Part shown: positions 38,501 to 47,500 of the stretch, piece by piece
How positions within the stretch are numbered: position 1 is the stretch's first letter
Layout: each line of letters opens with the position of its first letter
Origin: Liolophura sinensis
Lineage: Eukaryota > Mollusca > Polyplacophora > Chitonida > Chitonidae
Direction: 5' to 3'
Assembly (NCBI RefSeq): GCF_032854445.1
Contig: NC_088307.1
Location: forward strand, 10,428,017-10,492,016
DNA: 64,000 nt
Notes under the pieces: model-generated
Databases searched by the model: none
What the model was told of the DNA's origin: nothing
What the model saw: the letters and a program-made list of their open reading frames with translations, nothing else
Program-made: the position numbers and the translations under genes

Positions 38501-41500
38501 TCTATTCAGAACGATGGCAGAGTTCGAGTTTTCCGTCGAAGAGGCGAGCGCCTCGCGCCAAACTGCGTAAGAGAGGTTTATCCGTTTGGAGGCGGAGGCG
38601 TCATGGTTTGGGGAGGGATTTGTGACCAAATGAAGACGCAGCTGGTTATTGTGCGAGGTAATCTGACTGGCCAGCGCTACGTTGATGAGGTACTGAGACC
38701 TGTCGTCGTTCCTTTCCTCCAACAACAGCCAAGAGGATCAATCTTGCAACACGACAACGCAAGACCTCACACTGCCCGCATTGTTACAGACTACCTCGAG
38801 ACCGCAAACGTCATCGTGTTGCCCTGGCCAGCCAACTCAACAGACATGAACCCCATTGAGCATCTCTGGGATCACCTTAACCGCCGTTTGAGACAGCTGG
38901 TGCCTCCTCCAACTAACCAACAGGAACTTGAGCATGCTCTGTTAAACCTATGGAACGTTATCCCTGTTGTCATCCGGCGACTGACGACGTCAATGCGGAG
39001 GCCTGTGCTTGCTTGCATTGATGCCCAGGGTGGCCACACTCGCTACTGATGACTGTAGTCCTTCATTTCTGTGGATACTGTGACTTTACATGCACTTGCA
39101 GTTAACTTTACATTTGTGTAATTTTTTTCTTCTGATCCCTTGTCTCTTTCATTGTGTTTTGTGGTCAATTGAATGCCAATATTTTAAAGCCTTTTTGAGA
39201 GAATATTTCACAATGATTTCTGTTTATAAACCAATCTTCTTTATTCTTATATCTGCCGTTGTTTTTGTTTTATGGGCTCAAGAAGTGGGTGAAACCTTTC
39301 TTTTGCCTGGTAGTTTAGTTTGATAATGGTTCACCAAAATGCGTTTTCATGAGTATCATTGTTATACTACAGAGATATGGGGGAGACATGTGACGATGCC
39401 AACACGTTGGACGGGGACGGTTGTGACCTCAACTGTCAGAGAGAGGAATTCTTCCACTGTACAGGTACATCTAATATGTTTTTTTTTTTGTTGTTTGTTT
39501 GTTTGTTTTTGTCTCTCACCCCGATTAAATTCTCTCGCGGTACTACATGCTGTAGACTAATGACAAAGACTCTTCTTTCCGTGAGTCCGTGATGTCCGAG
39601 TCAGTTCTACCAATGGAAAACTCGTACTTGTCTCTTTGAGGGCGCTCATTGAAAGCTAGCCCCTTTACCACTGGCTGATAATCAGACAGGCATGTAAGAC
39701 GTAAAGCTATCGTGTGGTGCATGCGCGATAGATCCCGAGGTTGTTTTTTTATTTTTGGAATGAATGCTACAGTCTTGTTTGTCCCTTTTACGACATTACT
39801 ATACTGTGGTACAAGATAAATCCTCAAGTCAGCTTTTTGGGGAATGGCTGAAATAATATTTTTTATATGTCCGTTTTACGAATTCGTACTTTTCTCCACC
39901 AAGAAGGCTATGTTTTCCGCTGACGTCTGTCTGTCTGTCTGTCTGTGTGTCGGCAAGTGATGCAAGAACGAGGATGAAATTTTCGGCTCAGCTTAGCGTT
40001 GGGGTCGGCTACAGTCCATTACTTTTTGAACGCGCTGTGGTTGAGGAATCTGTACTTTTGGCTTTGGTGGAGATTTGTATTCTCCACCGGAATGTGTTAT
40101 AGTTTATTTACTATCTAACCACATTCACCATGCACATCAGCAACACGATGTTTTGAAATTCCATCTCTTTTTTTTTGTAACACTTTTCTTAGAAACATTT
40201 TAATGCATTAAAATATTTGAAATCCGAAAATGTGAGCTTCATGAAAAATATCGATAGTCTGCTGATGTGCTGGAGTTGGTGCTGATGACATCACACGCTG
40301 TACTTTACCATATTTAAATATGTTTAAACCAATATATTTACGACCAAAAGAGATCTTTATAAGCGCACATTTGCTAACTGTCAAAGTACACGTTGAAGGA
40401 AAAATGCCCCGGTGCAGTCACATATAGAGGAAGTGTACAGTATTAATACATACAGAAGAGGTGCACTGTAATTCCATCGGCCGTCAAATTTTAACGTAAA
40501 GATGCAAATTTGTTATTACAGTGTAATTTTTTTCCACAAAGTCTACATTAGGATTCATGAAATTAAATGTTTTTCATTCTTTTTGGGTCGTTTTCAAAGA
40601 CAGTAAAGGGTTATTCAGAAGGAAATTTCACTGGCATGTCTAATGGTAACGACATTTGTTTTTGTTGTTTTCCTTTAACCCGTCCTAATTTTGATAATTA
40701 ACTCACTTGGGTCCTCGCTTGGTCAGTCAGATAAAGTGGAGCTCACAACTCCTGACCCCATGAGGTCATAGGTCGAATCCAGCTATTTTCGCTATTTCTG
40801 TTTTGGCATTAGGTTAGGAGGTTTGACACGTAGCCTAGTGCCAAACTGTAAATGACTAATTACTCACTAAACTACAAATTCCTTCAAGACGAACCCAGTC
40901 TTTGCTACATCCACGATGGCGACGGTGTGTGTGAGGAATTCGAAAAGCACTACAGTGTGAAGGATTGTGGGTACTACACTCCAGATGGATTTATTGACCA
41001 ATGGGCGAGCTCTGCAATCGCAAACCCTGTTTTCGGAACAAGCAGTGTCCAGAGAGAGTAATTACCGGGGCGGCACCTATTGGACAGGTACCAGTGTGGT
41101 TTGGATATGTGTTTGAGATCCAAAAGATTGATAATTTCATGTGTTTGTGTAAAGATATTTAATGAATTAACTTGATAAATAAAATATGCGTACATTAATA
41201 ACACGTATATTGCTGACATATTCTTTTCTTCCACGCAGTGTTCGTCCAATAACTTTCTAATAGGCCTATACAGATCTGACAGCGTTTCACGGTGTTACGT
41301 ATCATTCGTCAAACAAATTCCTCTTACGACCACTGATATATTGTGTTGTTCTAACTAAAAGTGTGTAGTAGATAAACCTAGTGAGATGTGCGACGGTTAA
41401 TCTCTCTGCTTGGCCTGGTATCCTCCGACCACGGCCCCTATATCCCCCACGGTCTTCTATTCTCCAACCAAGGCTCCGATATTCTCCCACCACGACCCCT

Positions 41501-44500
41501 ATATTCTCCCACCACGGTTTGGTAACCTCTCACCACGGTTCAGTATCCTTCCGCGACGGTTTGTATCCTCCGATCACGGCCCGGTGTCCTCTCACTACGG
41601 TCTATCCTCCCACCGCAGTTTGGTATCCTCCCACCACAGCTTGGCATTCTCCTACCACGGTCTATATCCTCCCATCACATCTTGGTATCCTCAAACCACT
41701 GTCCAGTATCCTTCCAACACGGCCCAGTATCCTCCAATCACGACCCGATATCCTCCTACTACAGCTTGGTATCCTCCTACCACAGCTTGGTATCCTCTTA
41801 CCATGGTCCGGTATCCTTCCATCACGCTCCAGTATTCTTCCACCAAGGTTCAGTATCCTCCGATCACGACCCGATATCCTCCCACCACAGCTTGGTATCC
41901 TCCCACCACGGTTCAGTATACTTCCACCACCGTCCAGCATCTTCCTACCACGGCTTGATATCCTCCCACCACGACCCAATTTCTAAATTCACATCACGCC
42001 GCGGTTTCTTCTCACCACGCCCCGGTTTGTTTCCCACCCCCGGTTTCGTCCAACCACGCCCCGGTTTCTTTCCACCACGCCCCGGTTTCCTGTATACTTG
42101 TATATGAATAAATTCATTTTCCGATGATTTGTATAATATACATGTATATCACATATATTAGTTCATGGATAAAACAAAATTGGCTGATCAGAGCAACAAA
42201 AAATTATGATTTAGATAAAATAAATTAAAAAAAACTTATCTTTAATAATGCTAGAAAAATCGCTTTGTTCAAACCAGGGATGTATGCAGACAACCGACCC
42301 ACGGGTCACGTGGACACCATGTGGAAGTTCGTTGGTAGACGATGAAGTTTGGGTCAAGGTAAATACATATTATTTATCTTCAAAGATGCATTAATTTCTC
42401 TGCGTCAAAAAAAATGATTTCACTACGAAATTCCCGTACGTTCTCATGCAAAGGCTTCGATACTATTTGATACCAAGAACGATCGGAAATATCCTACGTG
42501 CCGTAACTTATTAGTATATGTTGCGATGAACTATCATGAACAGATGAAGCTAAAAGACCATAGGGAAGAACAGTTTCTTTGTTAGTTGGATCATATCCTA
42601 TAGTGAAATATTGGTAAAACACCAGTTAAATAAATCAAGTACAAATCCTGTTTATTATTTGAGTTTATCAACAGCACCGTTTCACAAAATTTGGCAACCC
42701 TGAAATGAGATTTTCCATTTCACAAAAGAAATTTTCCATTTCACAAATGAAATTTTCCATTTCACAATGAAAGTTTCCTTTCATACAAATAAACTTTCCC
42801 ATGTCACACAAATGAAATTTCTCCATTATACTAATGCACTTTCTCGTTTAACACAAATGAACATTCCCATGTCGCATAAAAGGAACTTTCCCCATTTCAC
42901 ACATGTGAATCTTTCGTCATTTCACACAAATGAAGCTTCTCATTTCACGCAAATGGAACAGGTGTTCTTCCCCAGAGCAGTTGTAGCCACGGAGGTAATA
43001 GTACACTTCACATCGGACGGTAAGACACACGTGGACCCCGGAGCTAAGACGGTGCAAGTGGCGTTGATTACAGAGCAGGGTGAACAGGTGCCCGTGGGTG
43101 ATCCGAGCACCACGCTGAACTGTCACACCAACCCTCTCCAGGTGCCAATACAACAAGACCTCAGCAAACAGTTCCAGAAAACGAAAGGTAAGCAGATTTC
43201 TGTTGGTCGGGTGGGACATCACGTTTAATGACTGATGGTCATTAAACTGACTGAACATTAAACTGACAGTACTGTATAAACATGATTTTTTAAGAAACTA
43301 CAAGGCTCCAAGGATAGATAAATAAACTTAAGCTAAACCTCTCTCGGCGTTGTTATATTGTGAGGCTATAATTAGATCTGTAATGCGTTAGCCAGTGAGA
43401 AGGCAGAATTTCGGGATATCCTTCATACCACAGGTTTGGTTATGCACATAACTAAACAAAGCTTTCTTTGGTAGCAGACGTGTATCAGAGTCAGGTGTAG
43501 ACAGAGATATGTTGAAGGCTTTACAATATTGGCACCACACAATGAAAAGCCTAGGGTCCATCTACATGTGTTTTAACGGAATATACCGGACTTCAAGTAT
43601 TTTTATTTTTACTATCTTTAGTATTATTTCTACTATCTTTAGTATATCATTTCACGCTTCCAAACAACTAATCGTAAAAAAGCACAAATAGAAACGGAAA
43701 CCTTAAAAAATGTTTTTTTTTTTGTTTTTTTTTTGGACAGAGCTGTTATTATTTGAATCCTGTTGGGCCTACTTGTTAACCGATATTGCAAGGAGATATC
43801 ACTTGATGTTGTAGCATTTTTATTTCCATTTTGGGCCGCTAGGGGTGATTATCCGTTTCTCCTCATATAATATCGGGATCTCGGCCGTCAGGCTGCGCTC
43901 CTCGAACTACCTTGACCTGGTGGCGTTGCAGTCGTGTTCCCAGGATGAGCTGTATGACGTCAAAAGCGGACGCTGCTTTGCCCGTGCGTGCGGATCATCG
44001 TCGTGCAAGCCAACGAGAATTAAAAATGGCCGATTGGTCTGCAGCGGACATTCTGAAGGGGATATTTGCACAGTTCATTGCAACCAGGGGTAAGGCCGCT
44101 TTTCATCTCTTTTTTAGTACTTATACACTTCAAAGTTAGAGCAGGCGAAAAATGCGCATTTTAGTTATTAATAAATTGGCATGGTTATCTTGTGAGACTT
44201 AAAATAAAAATATCAGCAAAAAAAAGTGCTCTCTTAAAGTGAACATAAAGTTTACCACTATATATACACAGAAAAAATGATATACGTTATCACAGTTATC
44301 ACAAGGAAATATGTAAAAAATTCTGTAAAGTTTTGAAAACCGAGAAGATGAAGTTCAGCACTGGAGATTTGGCACTGACGGACAATTCACTCCGAGCAGC
44401 CGTGTTGTAGAAGCCCTTTTAAACTTTGCCAATCACTAGCACGGAAATCGTCACGCGATAATTGGCTGTCACATCAAGAACCCTAATAACTGTTGATTGT

Positions 44501-47500
44501 CGGTGTGGTTTCTTATAGTGAATAGACAGATATCGATGCAATTGGCCCTTAATTGGATTTTGCGGTTAGTTTAAGTATTAAACTGATGCAGTTTGGACCA
44601 CACATTTATGAGCACGCAACTGAGAACGGCTGCCCGTGTCACTGCAGTAACTTGTCAGGGTAAAGTGGCAAGAAGGCCGCCTGGGGAGAGTCATTGAAGA
44701 AAAAAATTTTGACTTTGCAGAGTCAGATTTATCACGAAAATATCTTCCCAAAATCTGAATGAAAGAGCCCCATTTATTACAATTTCCCCATTATGGGTCC
44801 CGGTTGTCCCCGATGTCCCCCCGTTGGTCTTGCATGTGCCCATTATGTCCCCATTTATCACAGTTTTTCCCATTATGCGTCCCGGTTGTCTTTAATGTCC
44901 TTCCCGTTCGTCTTGCATGTATCGATTATGCCCCTATTTATTACAATTTCCCCATTACGCTTCCCGGTTGTCTTCGATGTCCCTCCCGTTGGTCTTCCAT
45001 GTATCCATTATGTCCCCCATTTATCACATATTTCTAGGTTTTTACAGATACAGATTTTTACCGTGTTCTCCATTGTGCGAAGCGTTATTTAACGTTTTGC
45101 TTTATGTCCATCCTCGTTGTTCTTGGGTGTTTCCTTTCCATATTTGCTTAGCGCTCTCCCATTGTCAACACATTTTCACATCGTTCATCTGTTGTGAAAA
45201 CATTTTCACACTAATTTTCTTGTTTTTCAGGCGTTTTCCCTACTTTTCTACCAATTCATAGCTCTTCATTTCCCTCAAAATCCTTCCCGTTGTTCTCGCA
45301 TATTTCCAGTTTTCCCCCCATTATTCATAGTTGTCCCCAATTCTCTCTCCATGCACAGGTATCGCCTGCTGAGCCCTGATACGGAGCTCCGATGTTTGAG
45401 TGGTCAATGGTCAGGTAGTGCGCATGTGAACTGCTCCCCAGTGGACTGTGGACGTCCGGTCATCTCTCACGCCTCAGTCGCCTGCCCGGACGGCACGACG
45501 TTCGGACAAGAGTGCGTCTTTAAATGCAAACGGCCCGCGAGAAGGCAAGGTACCGTAATTCTTCAGTGCTTCATTGGACACTATTAGATGTTTTGTGTGG
45601 TTCTTGAGCTTTTTTCTTCCCCAAAGTCCACCAAATGCCTTAATTAATTAATAATAAGCATGGTTAAACTGTATAATTAGTGTCTCCATTGTGCGATATG
45701 TAACGAAAAAGGAAAAGAAAGACCAGACTCTTTTCTGGAATGCAATTTTCTCTATGATAAAAAGAAATCTAAAAAAAATGACTTTGACCGACAAATAACA
45801 CAGTGCTCCAGGCTTTTTATGGTTAGTTTATTGGTTTTCCGTGCATTTTAACATTTTGACCAATAACGTGCGAATGCATTTAACGTGGAAGAGATATTCA
45901 TTGACGTCGTCGGGACCAAAGCACGCTTTTACGAAACTATTTGCTTATCTTTCATGTTGCAAAGGGGAAATAACCGCAGTTACCTGTGAAGCAGACGGCC
46001 TGTGGTCAATGCCAAAGTCCCTATGTCGCGTGCGGTGTGAAGCGCCCCCCGTCCATCCTAATGCCGTTCTCGCTAGCCGTTCTTGTAGGAAAGGACGACA
46101 CGATGTCGGCAAACGATGCAAGTTTCGCTGTAAAAAAGGTTACCATGTGGACGGGAGGGCCAGAAAACGGTAAGAAAATAGTAAAAATTAACACTTTAAA
46201 GTGACCATTGATTTCCCACGTTCGAAACCAGCTCTCTCTTCTTTTGTTACGTTTTTACGTCAGGAAGCGCGTCAGATATGTGACAAAGGTCGGTCGTTTA
46301 CTCCATTAACTCCGGTTTACTCCAAATATGGACCTGATAGCCGGAATTTTTAAGTTGCATGTGCGATTTATTTTCTCAAACACAGCGTTAAACACCAGTC
46401 AATCAATCAATAAATCAATCAATCAGCCTGTCGGCTTCGTGAACAGAAGGTCAGAAACTGTGACACGGCCAGATGCACTCCATGCTGATGTGCTCCGTTC
46501 TTCTCGATGCGTTGGCAGGTCTATCAGCCACCTGCGGATGGTCATGAGTTTTCTTCGGGCTTTGCCCGGTTTCCTTTCACCATAATACTAGCCGCCGTTT
46601 CAGTTTCAGTTGTATAACTGAAATATTCTTCATTAATGCACCAATCAAATCAAATCAAATACCGATAAACCATCTGTCCATTCTCTGATACATAATGACA
46701 GGGTATACTTTGAAACAAACAATTTGTTCTACCGAATGCAGGTCTTTACTGTTTACATAATTCTTTCTTACATGTTCTTGCTTGATATGGAAGCCCTTGG
46801 GAAATAAGTAATTTGATTATCGACCTGCAACGACCTGCAACGACCTGGAACGTGGTTTTACGTGTGGAATACACGCGACTCAACTGGTCGTGAGAAGTTG
46901 GTCCCAGTTACGGATGGTCATGCGATTATAACACCGACTCGCAAAGACGTAACGACTGGGAGTACAACTCCTTTTTTGTCGCATCGTTATTTCGCAAACA
47001 CAAGCGCTTAGTACCCGTGGTAACAGTCAGGCTGAGTTAGGTCTTAACCCCAAGCGTGACCTGCGTTTTCACCTGACCGAAAGAACGTTAAAATCGATAT
47101 GTTTGAAGTGATCGAATGAGTGTGTGCTTGGGGTCGCACTTGACAGTTTTTCCTTAGATCCTTAGAGTGCATGCAATGTGCCTCCTTGTTGCAGGACGGG
47201 TTTCCACCGCTTTTTTACCTAATGCTTCTTCACTGAGACGCCTTATTGAAGGGAAGTAAACGGCCCCGCCCGAGCCATTATACTGATACGCGTCAACCAG
47301 TTTCACTATCCCCTTCTTTTAAGGTCGTAGGTGTGACTCGACCCAGGGTTGACCCTGGATCTTCCGCTTCCGAAGAGGACGCTCTACTAACTGCGCTATC
47401 GGGGCCGATTGAAGTGATGCACTTCTCTAACTAGCCACTCTAATTCACATTCCACGCATATACTGCATGTCCATGGCACAGTCATTTCACTCTCAACCTC

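Noticed and set aside
41381-42107. Long frames (up to 201 codons) rich in Pro/Ser/Thr/His
   Set aside because: Direct result of the C/T-rich minisatellite in intron 12.
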